Source of the DNA: an uncultured SAR86 cluster bacterium
GTDB taxonomy: Bacteria > Pseudomonadota > Gammaproteobacteria > Magnimaribacterales > D2472
Length of the DNA stretch: 64,000 bases
Assembly: GCA_902559345.1 (NCBI GenBank)
Contig: CACEHH010000002.1
Coordinates: 1 to 64,000, forward strand
Direction of reading: 5' to 3'
This document shows, in pieces, positions 43,146 through 51,627 of this stretch; position 1 is the stretch's first letter, and the number at the start of each line of letters is the position of its first letter. The translations under genes were made by a program, and so were the position numbers. Under the pieces are notes generated by a model. It did not search any database. It had not been told where the DNA came from and saw only the letters and a program-made list of their open reading frames with translations.

Positions 43146-44468
43146 ATGGATTTAAAATTCGGTACCGATGGGATAAGAGGACCTGTCGAAAATGTTATAA
43201 CACCTGAGGCATGCTTAAAAATTGGCCATGCTACTGGCATTGTTATGAAAGAACTGGGATGGAACACAGTCCTAATTGGTAAAGATACAAGAATATCTGG
43301 ATATATGCTTGAATCTGCTCTTCAAGCTGGCTTTATTGCAGCTGGAGTAAATGTCAGTCTTTTAGGGCCATTACCAACCCCAGGCGTGGCCTATCTTTCT
43401 AAAACTTTAAGAAATAGATTTGGTGTAGTCATTAGCGCATCGCATAATGATTTCTTAGATAACGGAATTAAAATTTTTAATGAAGATGGTGAAAAAATCT
43501 CTAGAGATATCGAAAAAAGAATTGAGAAATACATATCTTCTGATTTAATGCCTGTTGAAACTTCCAAAATAGGAAAGGCTTATAGGTTTGATGAGTCAGG
43601 ACCAAGATATATAGAGTTCTGTAAATCCACCGTTCCTTCAAATATATCTTTTTCTTCATTAAGAATTGTCATTGATTGTGCAAATGGGGCTTGTTATAAG
43701 GTTAGTCCAGAGATATTTGAAGAATTGGGAGCTGAGGTAATTACAATTGGAAATGATCCTGATGGATATAACATTAATGAAGGATGTGGCTCAACACATC
43801 CAGAGGTTGTAAAAGAAGCGGTAATAAAACATAGAGCTGATTATGGCATATCGCTTGATGGTGACGGTGATAGGGTCATCTTAGTAGATGAAAAAGGAAA
43901 TATATTAGATGGAGACGATCTTTTATTTATTTTAGCATTCTCAAACCCTAACCGAACTGGTCAATGGTCAGGTGTTGTTGGAACACTAATGAGCAATTAT
44001 GGCCTTGAGGATGGAATAAAGAAACTTGGATATAAATTTAAGAGAGCAGATGTTGGTGATAAGTATGTAAGCAAAATGCTGACAGAAAAAGGATGGATGC
44101 TTGGTGGAGAGACTTCTGGTCATATTATTTGCAAAGATTTGGTTAGCACAGGCGATGGAACTATTGCCGCTTTAAAAGTGATTTCATCATTATTGCTTTT
44201 AGAAAAGAAGCCTGATGAAGTGTTATCCAATTACACAAAAATTCCTCAAGTAAATATCGCAGTAAAAGTTATAAATAAAGATATTGTTAATGACAAAGAT
44301 CTAAAGTTATTCTTAAAGGAAGTTGAGTCAGATATGACCGTTAAAAGAATATTAGTAAGACCTTCTGGAACTGAATCTAAGATTAGGATCATGGTAGAAG
44401 CGCCAGAGAAAAAAGTTGCAGAGAAGTATGCTAAAGACATTGAAAAGATTATTAGGTCAAAGTCATGA
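43146..44468 (+). CDS. glmM: Phosphoglucosamine mutase
   Basis: FGTDGIRG; GVVISASHNDFLDNGIKIF; SLDGDGDRVILVD. Confidence 0.97.
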   Translation: MDLKFGTDGIRGPVENVITPEACLKIGHATGIVMKELGWNTVLIGKDTRISGYMLESALQAGFIAAGVNVSLLGPLPTPGVAYLSKTLRNRFGVVISASHNDFLDNGIKIFNEDGEKISRDIEKRIEKYISSDLMPVETSKIGKAYRFDESGPRYIEFCKSTVPSNISFSSLRIVIDCANGACYKVSPEIFEELGAEVITIGNDPDGYNINEGCGSTHPEVVKEAVIKHRADYGISLDGDGDRVILVDEKGNILDGDDLLFILAFSNPNRTGQWSGVVGTLMSNYGLEDGIKKLGYKFKRADVGDKYVSKMLTEKGWMLGGETSGHIICKDLVSTGDGTIAALKVISSLLLLEKKPDEVLSNYTKIPQVNIAVKVINKDIVNDKDLKLFLKEVESDMTVKRILVRPSGTESKIRIMVEAPEKKVAEKYAKDIEKIIRSKS

Positions 44469-45208
44469 TAATTGCTAATTGGAAATGTAATGGAACTAAG
44501 AAAATGATATTTTCATGGTTTGAGGATTATGGCAAAGAGGTTAATTTTGTTGATGTGCTGCCAATTGTAGGAGTGGCCCCACCATCAATATATTTTGGTT
44601 ACTTTAGTCGTGAAAATGCCTCTTTAAAATTTATTGAATGGGGATTACAAGATGCAGACCATTTAGATGGCCCAAGGACTGGTGCAATCTCGGTTGATAT
44701 GTTGATTGATATGGAATGTGATTTTTTAATAATAGGGCATTCTGAAAGAAGAGAGATATTTAAGGAAGACAATGATTTAATAAAGGAAAAACTTAAAAGT
44801 CTTAATAACAGAGTTACGGCTATTCTATGTATTGGAGAAAACAAAGAAGAAAATAATAAAGGTATAACGAGAGATGTGCTTAAAGAGCAACTTGATATAG
44901 TTAATGGGCTGGAGTTAGATCAATCATTTACAGTTGCTTATGAACCCGTTTGGGCAATTGGGAGTGGGCTTACACCAGAGCCAAAAGATATAAATGAAAT
45001 TCATAAATTTATAAAAGATGTTGTACAATCCAACTCTGCAAATAACCTTGTACCAAAAGTTTTATATGGTGGAAGTGTTACTGATAAAAATGCTGAAAGT
45101 TTTTTTAAAGAAGAATTTGTAGATGGCGCATTAGTTGGTGGGGCTTCACTAGATGGTTCTACCTTTGCAAAAATAGTTAATATTTTTAGTGGGATTGATA
45201 AAAAATGA
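44465..45208 (+). CDS. tpiA: Triosephosphate isomerase
   Basis: IIANWKCNGTKK; IGHSERR; AYEPVWAIGSG; YGGSV. Confidence 0.97.
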   Translation: MIIANWKCNGTKKMIFSWFEDYGKEVNFVDVLPIVGVAPPSIYFGYFSRENASLKFIEWGLQDADHLDGPRTGAISVDMLIDMECDFLIIGHSERREIFKEDNDLIKEKLKSLNNRVTAILCIGENKEENNKGITRDVLKEQLDIVNGLELDQSFTVAYEPVWAIGSGLTPEPKDINEIHKFIKDVVQSNSANNLVPKVLYGGSVTDKNAESFFKEEFVDGALVGGASLDGSTFAKIVNIFSGIDKK

Positions 45209-45522
45209 TTACTTTAATAACAGTCACGTGTGTAATTTTAGCCGTTGCTATAATTGTGCTAGTTTTATTGCAACAGGGAAAAGGTTCTGATTTAGGCTCA
45301 GCCTTTGGAGGAGGATCATCCAATTCTATGTTTGGGGCTCTTGGTCCGTCAAATTTCCTTGGCAAATTAACATATATATTAGTTGCAGTTTGGCTGATTC
45401 TTTCTTTATTGCTTGCTTTTCTGTTAAAAACAGATGATGCCGAAGATACATTTAGCCCAGACCTAATTAAAGAGGCTCAAGATGAAGATTTATCTGAACA
45501 AATTCCTTTAAAAAATAACTAA
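45205..45522 (+). CDS. secG: Preprotein translocase subunit SecG
   Basis: VLLQQGKGSDLGSAFGGGSSNSMFG. Confidence 0.95.
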   Translation: MITLITVTCVILAVAIIVLVLLQQGKGSDLGSAFGGGSSNSMFGALGPSNFLGKLTYILVAVWLILSLLLAFLLKTDDAEDTFSPDLIKEAQDEDLSEQIPLKNN

Positions 45523-45609
45523 TGGTGCCGAAGGCGGGACTTGAACCCGCACGAGTTTTCACTCACTAGCCCCTCAAGCTAGCGTGTCTACCAATTCCAC
45601 CACTTCGGC
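45523..45609 (-). tRNA. tRNA-Leu(GAG)
   Basis: Reverse complement GCCGAAGTGGTGGAATTGGTAGACACGCTAGCTTGAGGGGCTAG...GCGGGTTCAAGTCCCGCCTTCGGCACCA; loop CTTGAGG; CCA encoded. Confidence 0.95.
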
Positions 45610-45621
45610 AAAAAGAACGTG

Positions 45622-45648
45622 ATTATAACAATATTATATTTGTTCTAA
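45622..45648 (-). promoter_or_regulatory. Candidate promoter for tRNA-Leu (minus strand TTAGAA-N15-TATAAT)
   Basis: Minus-strand TATAAT ends 12 nt upstream of the tRNA 5' end. Confidence 0.5.
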
Positions 45649-45660
45649 TATAAAATTTAC

Positions 45661-45689
45661 TTGACCAATCTATCTTACTTTCATAAACT
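45661..45689 (+). promoter_or_regulatory. Candidate sigma70-type promoter for tRNA-fMet: TTGACC-N17-TAAACT
   Basis: Near-consensus -35, 17-nt spacer, plausible -10, with the tRNA starting 15 nt downstream. Confidence 0.65.
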
Positions 45690-45704
45690 TCATGTTCGCT
45701 GCGT

Positions 45705-45781
<77 letters not shown>

Positions 45782-45801
45782 TAGTTTGATATAATTTTTG
45801 T

Positions 45802-45821
45802 GGGGCAAGCGCCCTTTTTTT
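45802..45821 (+). terminator. Hairpin plus T7 tract between tRNA-fMet and rimP (terminator or attenuator)
   Basis: GGGC-AAGC-GCCC followed by TTTTTTT, 11 nt before the rimP start. Confidence 0.65.
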
Positions 45822-45832
45822 GTATAAAAAAG

Positions 45833-46324
45833 ATGAATAAAGATGAATTTAAAAAAATTATCGAGCCTGTTGTAAACAGGAATGATTGTATGTTGTGGGG
45901 TTTTGAAATTTTAAGAGGTAAAAAAAGAACAACCTTGAGAATTTATATAGATTCATACAAAGGCGTAGATATAAATGATTGTGAAAATGTATCAAAAGAT
46001 CTTGGATATGAACCAATGCTTGATTTGAGTCTTGGTGATAATTATGTGCTAGAAGTATCTACTCCTGGAGTGGATAGAAAGTTCTTTGATATTCTTCAAT
46101 TAGGTGATTATATTGGAGAGAATTTAGAGTTTAAGACCAGAGAATTAATAGAAGGAAAAAGAAAGTTCTCAGGAAAATTGATTAATTGTGATGATAGTTA
46201 TTTTTCAATCAAAAAAAATGACAAATCTATTTCTAAGAAATTTAAATTTTCAGATTTAGATTTATGTAAATTAAAACCAAATTATAATAATTTAATAAAG
46301 GAATATTCTTATGAAAAGCAATGA
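45833..46324 (+). CDS. rimP: Ribosome maturation factor RimP
   Basis: LRIYIDSYKGVDINDCENVSKDLG; VSTPGVDRKFF; upstream of nusA. Start trimmed to MNKDEF. Confidence 0.94.
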   Translation: MNKDEFKKIIEPVVNRNDCMLWGFEILRGKKRTTLRIYIDSYKGVDINDCENVSKDLGYEPMLDLSLGDNYVLEVSTPGVDRKFFDILQLGDYIGENLEFKTRELIEGKRKFSGKLINCDDSYFSIKKNDKSISKKFKFSDLDLCKLKPNYNNLIKEYSYEKQ

Positions 46325-47771
46325 AATTTTAGCTGTGGTTGATTCTGTTTCAACTGAAAAAGGCTTAGATCAAGATATTATTTTTAAAGCTATTGAAGTT
46401 GCAATAGCCTCTGCATCACATAGACATTTTCATGAAGATGCAGACTTATTTGTTGAAATTAATAGAGAAACTGGGGAATACTCTACTCATAGAAATTGGA
46501 TAGTATTTGATAATAATGATGAAGAATTCCATCATGAAACTCATATTTCAGAAGAAGATTCCAATCTTAAAATTGGAGAAATTTATTCTAAAGAGGAAGA
46601 AAATATTTCATTTGGCAGAATAGAAACACAAGCAGCTAGACAAGTTATGTTGCAAAAAGTTAGAGAGGCTGAGCGAGAAAAAGTGGTCCAACAGTTCATG
46701 TCTCAAAACAATAAACTTGTTTCAGGTTCTGTCAAAAGAGTTACTAGAGATAATGTTATTGTCGATATAACCCATGAGGCAGAGGCTCTTCTTCCTAGAG
46801 ATAGATTAATGCCAGGGGAAATATATAAAATTGGTGAAAGAATTAGAGCCATTCTTCAAATCGTTGAAATTGAGGGAAGAGGGCCACAGCTTATGCTAAG
46901 CCGATCATGTCCAGAAATGGTAACAGAATTATTCAGCATTGAGGTGCCGGAAATAAATGAGGATATTATTGAAATAAGAGGGGTTGCTAGAGATGCAGGA
47001 TCAAGATCAAAGATTGCTGTTAAAACCAATGATGGAAGGATTGACCCAGTAGGCGCATGTGTTGGCATGAGAGGATCAAGAGTCCAAGCTGTTTCTCATG
47101 AACTTGGTGGTGAAAGAATAGATATAATTATTTATGATGATAATCCTGCACAGTTAGTCATTAATGCTCTTTCTCCTGCAAAGGTTGAATCTATAGTTAT
47201 GGATGAAGATTCAAGATCTATGGATATTGCAGTGAATGAAGAAAATCTTGCACTGGCAATTGGTTCTAGAGGCCAAAATATTAGGCTTGCTAGTAAACTT
47301 TCAGGCTGGAATTTAAATGTTATTAGTAGTGAAGAGGCTGAAGCTAAGGTAAAAGTAGACGAAACAGAATTTTTAGCAAAAATTATAGATACATTTGAAG
47401 TAAGCGAAAATATTGCAGAAAAAATTATTTCTTCTGGTTTCTCAACCTTCGATGATATTGCATATGCAGATAATAAAATCTTTAAAGATTTTATTGATTC
47501 AGAAGATGAAATAAATAGAATCAAGTCTGCATCGGAAGATGCTGCATTGATGGAGGCTATGGGAGCTGTAACTGAAGAAGAGGACAATGTAGAATCTTTG
47601 TCGGATTTAAGTCTTAATGAAGAAAACATACAAAAATTGTCTATTAAAGGTATTAAGAATAAGGATGATTTAGCAGAATTATCTATTGATGAGCTTAGGG
47701 ATATTATTGATATTTCAGAAGACGAAGCTTCTAAAATGATAATGAAGGCAAGAGAACATTGGTTTAAATAA
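46311..47771 (+). CDS. nusA: Transcription termination/antitermination factor NusA
   Basis: S1/KH domains: DPVGACVGMRGSRVQAVSHELGGERIDI; ALAIGSRGQNIRLASKLSGW. Confidence 0.97.
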   Translation: MKSNEILAVVDSVSTEKGLDQDIIFKAIEVAIASASHRHFHEDADLFVEINRETGEYSTHRNWIVFDNNDEEFHHETHISEEDSNLKIGEIYSKEEENISFGRIETQAARQVMLQKVREAEREKVVQQFMSQNNKLVSGSVKRVTRDNVIVDITHEAEALLPRDRLMPGEIYKIGERIRAILQIVEIEGRGPQLMLSRSCPEMVTELFSIEVPEINEDIIEIRGVARDAGSRSKIAVKTNDGRIDPVGACVGMRGSRVQAVSHELGGERIDIIIYDDNPAQLVINALSPAKVESIVMDEDSRSMDIAVNEENLALAIGSRGQNIRLASKLSGWNLNVISSEEAEAKVKVDETEFLAKIIDTFEVSENIAEKIISSGFSTFDDIAYADNKIFKDFIDSEDEINRIKSASEDAALMEAMGAVTEEEDNVESLSDLSLNEENIQKLSIKGIKNKDDLAELSIDELRDIIDISEDEASKMIMKAREHWFK

Positions 47772-47787
47772 TAAGGAAAAAAATATT

Positions 47788-50055
47788 TTGGCAATTACAG
47801 TAAAAGATTTTGCAAAAACTTTAAAAATTTCTGATAAGGCACTTCTAGAGCGTATGCAAAACGCAGGTTTGTCTCACGCAAAAGGCTCTGATGAGGTAAC
47901 TCCTTCAGACAAGCAAGCTCTTTTAAAATTTCTTAAAGGAAATAAATCTTCGCAGCCAAAATCAGTAACGTCTGAATCAGGTGTTACAGTTACCTCTAAA
48001 GGAAAATCTTCATCTGCAACTTCATCTAATAAAAGCTATTCAGATAACATTGAGGCTAAAAGAGCTGCAGCTTCTGAGCAACTGAAAGAACAACAGACCA
48101 AAAGAGAAGAGCAATTAAAAGCTGCGACAAAGCTCAAACAAGAACAAAAGAATAAGTTTAAAAAGAAAAATTTAGAAAAACTAAATGATCGGCCTGTGGA
48201 TGTTAAAGATCAATTGTCTAGCGCTGTAAATGCTTATAAGCGAAAAGAGAAAGGCATTTATGATGAAACAGAACACCAGTTTGAAGCTCCTAAAGAATTT
48301 ATAAAAAAAGATATTGAAGTCCCAGATACCATTCAGGTTGGAGAATTAGCAAAACTTATGGCTGTTAAAAGTAATTTGGTTGTAAAGAATTTAATGGGCT
48401 TGGGTGTTGTTGCAACTTTAAATGATTTTATAGATCAAGAAACTGCAATATTGGTTGTTGAAGAAATTGGTCACAACGGTATTGCTGTTGAGGAAGAAAA
48501 TCTTGAAGAAGATTTAGCAAATTTAATACAGTATAAGGATAAACCAAAAACAAGACCTGCTGTTATTACTGTTATGGGTCATGTTGATCATGGAAAAACA
48601 ACATTATTAGATTTTATAAGAAAAACTAAGGTCGTAGAGGATGAGGCTGGTGGAATAACACAACATATTGGCGCATACGAAGTTGAAACACCAAAAGGAA
48701 AATTAACATTTATAGATACGCCAGGTCATGCTGCATTTTCTTCAATGCGTGCAAGAGGTGCAAATACTACCGATATTGTTATATTAGTTGTTGCAGCAAA
48801 TGATGGCATTAAACCACAAACTGAAGAAGCTATTAATCATGCAAAAGCAGCTGGTGTTTCGATAGTAGTAGCTATTAATAAAATAGATTTAGAAGGAGCC
48901 GATCCAGACAAGGTTAAAGGTGACCTTGCTGCGCAAGATTTAACCCCTGAAGATTGGGGTGGTAATATCCAGATGGTCCCTATTTCTGCTCTTAAGGGAG
49001 ATGGTGTAGATGACCTTTTGGAAAGGATTGCTCTTGAAGCAGAAATTTTAGAATTAGAAGCACATTATGAAGGTGCTGCACAGGGAGTCGTTATTGAATC
49101 TGAACTAGATAAATTTAGAGGCTCAGTCTCAACATTTCTAATTCAAAACGGAACACTTAAAGTTGGAGACCTAGTTGTTTCTGGAAACACGATGGGAAAA
49201 ATTAAAAGCATTTTAGATAGCGAGGGTAATAAAATTAAAGAAGCAGGTCCATCAGCAGCAGTTCAAGTACTTGGTTTAAACTCTGTTCCAACAGCGGGAG
49301 ACCATTTTCAAGTTGTAAAAAATGACAAACAAGCCAGAGAAATTTCTGAATATAGAGCAACAAAAGAAAAAGAAAAAAAGTTATTAAAGCAAAAAGATGA
49401 ATCTGTAGGAGACTTGTTTGAAAATCTTGGTCAAGAAGCAAAGAAAGTTCTTAATGTAATTGTAAAAACAGATGTAGCTGGAACGTGTGAGGCTATTATT
49501 GCAGCATTGAACGATTTGAATAATGAAAAGGCAAAAGTAAAGATTGTTTCTAGTGGAGTTGGAGGTATTAGTGAATCCGATGCTAACTTAGCAGTAGCAG
49601 TTGAATCAATTATCTTAGGTTTTAATGTTAGAGCAGATAATGCAGCTAAGAAAATTATCGAAGATGAGTTAATATCATTAAGTTATCACAGTATTATTTA
49701 TGAACTTCTTGATGACGTTAAAGCTAGAATGAGTGGACTACTTGATCCAATTATTAAAGAAGAAATTGTAGGTACTGCTGAGGTTCTTGAGGTGTTTAAC
49801 TCACCAAAGTTTGGACAGGTAGCAGGGTGTAATGTGGTTGAAGGAAATGTTTTAAGAAATAAGCCAGTAAGAGTCTTAAGAGATGAGATAGTAATATTTG
49901 AAGGAGAATTGAACTCTTTAAGAAGATTTAAAGAAGATGTTAATGAAGTAAAAAATGGTAATGAATGCGGGATGGGAATCAAGAATTATAAAGACATTAA
50001 ACCTGGTGATAAGATTGAGGTTTTCGACAGAAAAGAAGAAGCCCAGCAGATATAA
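47788..50055 (+). CDS. infB: Translation initiation factor IF-2
   Basis: VMGHVDHGKTTLLDFIR; DTPGHAAF; AINKID. Confidence 0.98.
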   Translation: MAITVKDFAKTLKISDKALLERMQNAGLSHAKGSDEVTPSDKQALLKFLKGNKSSQPKSVTSESGVTVTSKGKSSSATSSNKSYSDNIEAKRAAASEQLKEQQTKREEQLKAATKLKQEQKNKFKKKNLEKLNDRPVDVKDQLSSAVNAYKRKEKGIYDETEHQFEAPKEFIKKDIEVPDTIQVGELAKLMAVKSNLVVKNLMGLGVVATLNDFIDQETAILVVEEIGHNGIAVEEENLEEDLANLIQYKDKPKTRPAVITVMGHVDHGKTTLLDFIRKTKVVEDEAGGITQHIGAYEVETPKGKLTFIDTPGHAAFSSMRARGANTTDIVILVVAANDGIKPQTEEAINHAKAAGVSIVVAINKIDLEGADPDKVKGDLAAQDLTPEDWGGNIQMVPISALKGDGVDDLLERIALEAEILELEAHYEGAAQGVVIESELDKFRGSVSTFLIQNGTLKVGDLVVSGNTMGKIKSILDSEGNKIKEAGPSAAVQVLGLNSVPTAGDHFQVVKNDKQAREISEYRATKEKEKKLLKQKDESVGDLFENLGQEAKKVLNVIVKTDVAGTCEAIIAALNDLNNEKAKVKIVSSGVGGISESDANLAVAVESIILGFNVRADNAAKKIIEDELISLSYHSIIYELLDDVKARMSGLLDPIIKEEIVGTAEVLEVFNSPKFGQVAGCNVVEGNVLRNKPVRVLRDEIVIFEGELNSLRRFKEDVNEVKNGNECGMGIKNYKDIKPGDKIEVFDRKEEAQQI

Positions 50056-50406
50056 TTGATGACATCAAATAGATCAGACAAAATAAGTGATTTATTAAAA
50101 AAAGAAATTTCATTAATAATTACAAATGAGATTAAAGACCCAAGACTTAGAAATATCAATATCACTTCTGTAAAAGTATCTGATGATATTGGTATTGCAA
50201 CAGTCTTTTATACCATCATTGGCAAATCTATTCATAAGTCTGAAAGCAAAATAGATGACAGAATACTCTCTAAACTTTCAGGGATGATTAGATCAAACCT
50301 TGCAAAGAAAATAAAAATAAGAAGAATACCTAAAATTTTTTTCAAATTTGATGAAAGCATAGAATATTCTCAAAACATTGAAAAATTATTAAAAAATTTG
50401 AAATAA
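50056..50406 (+). CDS. rbfA: 30S ribosome-binding factor A
   Basis: RSDKISDLLKKEISLIITNEIKDPRL; infB-rbfA-truB order. Confidence 0.94.
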   Translation: MMTSNRSDKISDLLKKEISLIITNEIKDPRLRNINITSVKVSDDIGIATVFYTIIGKSIHKSESKIDDRILSKLSGMIRSNLAKKIKIRRIPKIFFKFDESIEYSQNIEKLLKNLK

Positions 50407-51245
50407 TGAATGGATTTATTCTTGTTAATAAAGAAATTGGAATAAGTTCTAATAGAGTTGTCCAAGAAATTAAGAATAAAATAAAAGCTAAAAAGGTTGG
50501 ACACTTAGGAACTTTAGATCCTTTAGCAGATGGTTTATTAGTTCTTGCAATTAATAGAGCAACAAAATTTTCAAATCACTTTCTTGAATCTGATAAATCA
50601 TATGATGTAAGAGTGCAGCTTGGAATTAGCACTGACACTGACGATTCTGCTGGCAATATAATCTTTAAATCTAATGATTTACCTAGTAAAGATGAAGTTA
50701 AAGATAAATTGTTTAGTTTTTTAGGCGAATCAATGCAAATTCCACCTTTTTTTTCAGCCTTAAAGCATAAGGGAAAACCTTTGTATAAATATGCTAGACA
50801 GGGAGAATTTATATCAAAACCACCTAGAAAAATTATCATAAGGAATATACAAAATTTCAGATACAGAAATATGATATGTTCATTTAAGTTGCATTGCTCA
50901 AAAGGAACATATGTAAGGTCAATTGCAAGAGATCTTGGTGAAAGCTTGGGATGTGGCGCTCATATGAAATCCTTAACAAGGTTGTCTCAAGCTGATTTCC
51001 ATCTGTCTAACGCCAACAATATTTCAGATGTCACTAAGCAAGATATTATATCTATAGAAACAGCATTTAAAATATTTAAAAGAATTTCAATAGATTCAAA
51101 TGAAGCAAAAAAATTTATTAATGGCGTTAAAATTCCTAAATCTAATATTTCAGATATTATCCTTAGAGTTTTTAATGAAAAAGATAGATTTCTTGGTATT
51201 GGAGAAATTAAAGATAACAACTTAAAACACAAACAACTTGTTTAA
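50406..51245 (+). CDS. truB: tRNA pseudouridine55 synthase
   Basis: VGHLGTLDPLADGLLVLAINRATKF; SKGTYVRSIARDLGE. Confidence 0.96.
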   Translation: MNGFILVNKEIGISSNRVVQEIKNKIKAKKVGHLGTLDPLADGLLVLAINRATKFSNHFLESDKSYDVRVQLGISTDTDDSAGNIIFKSNDLPSKDEVKDKLFSFLGESMQIPPFFSALKHKGKPLYKYARQGEFISKPPRKIIIRNIQNFRYRNMICSFKLHCSKGTYVRSIARDLGESLGCGAHMKSLTRLSQADFHLSNANNISDVTKQDIISIETAFKIFKRISIDSNEAKKFINGVKIPKSNISDIILRVFNEKDRFLGIGEIKDNNLKHKQLV

Positions 51246-51258
51246 AGGTGTAATAAGT

Positions 51259-51264
51259 TATAAT
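51259..51264 (+). promoter_or_regulatory. Candidate -10 element (TATAAT) upstream of rpsO
   Basis: Exact TATAAT about 70 nt upstream of rpsO; weak TTGTTT -35 at 51238 with a 15-nt spacer. Confidence 0.45.
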
Positions 51265-51334
51265 ATGCGTCCGCTTACTTTAGTAATGTGAGGTTCGCAT
51301 TGTTCATATATAAAACATTACAAGGATATTAAAA

Positions 51335-51604
51335 ATGGCATTATTAAGTGAAGAAAAAGCAAATATAGTCAAAGAATATAAGAGAAATGAAGGTGATACT
51401 GGATCTCCAGAAGTGCAGATAGCGCTATTAACAGAAAATATTAACAAACTTCAAAATCATTTTAAAAGTCACAAAAAAGACCATCATTCCAGAACTGGTC
51501 TAATAAGAATGGTTAATCTTAGGAGAACACTTTTAGCATATTTAAAAAGGAAGGATGCTGAGACTTACTCTGAGCTTGTAAATAAGCTAAATCTAAGAGG
51601 ATAA
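51335..51604 (+). CDS. rpsO: 30S ribosomal protein S15
   Basis: [50 protein letters not shown]. Confidence 0.98.
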   Translation: MALLSEEKANIVKEYKRNEGDTGSPEVQIALLTENINKLQNHFKSHKKDHHSRTGLIRMVNLRRTLLAYLKRKDAETYSELVNKLNLRG

Positions 51605-51627
51605 TTCAATATATAAAAAGGAAAATC

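Noticed and set aside
47132-47794. 220-aa minus-strand ORF antisense to nusA
   Set aside because: Ser/Ile-rich shadow ORF fully opposite a confidently identified gene; no recognisable domain or ribosome-binding site logic.
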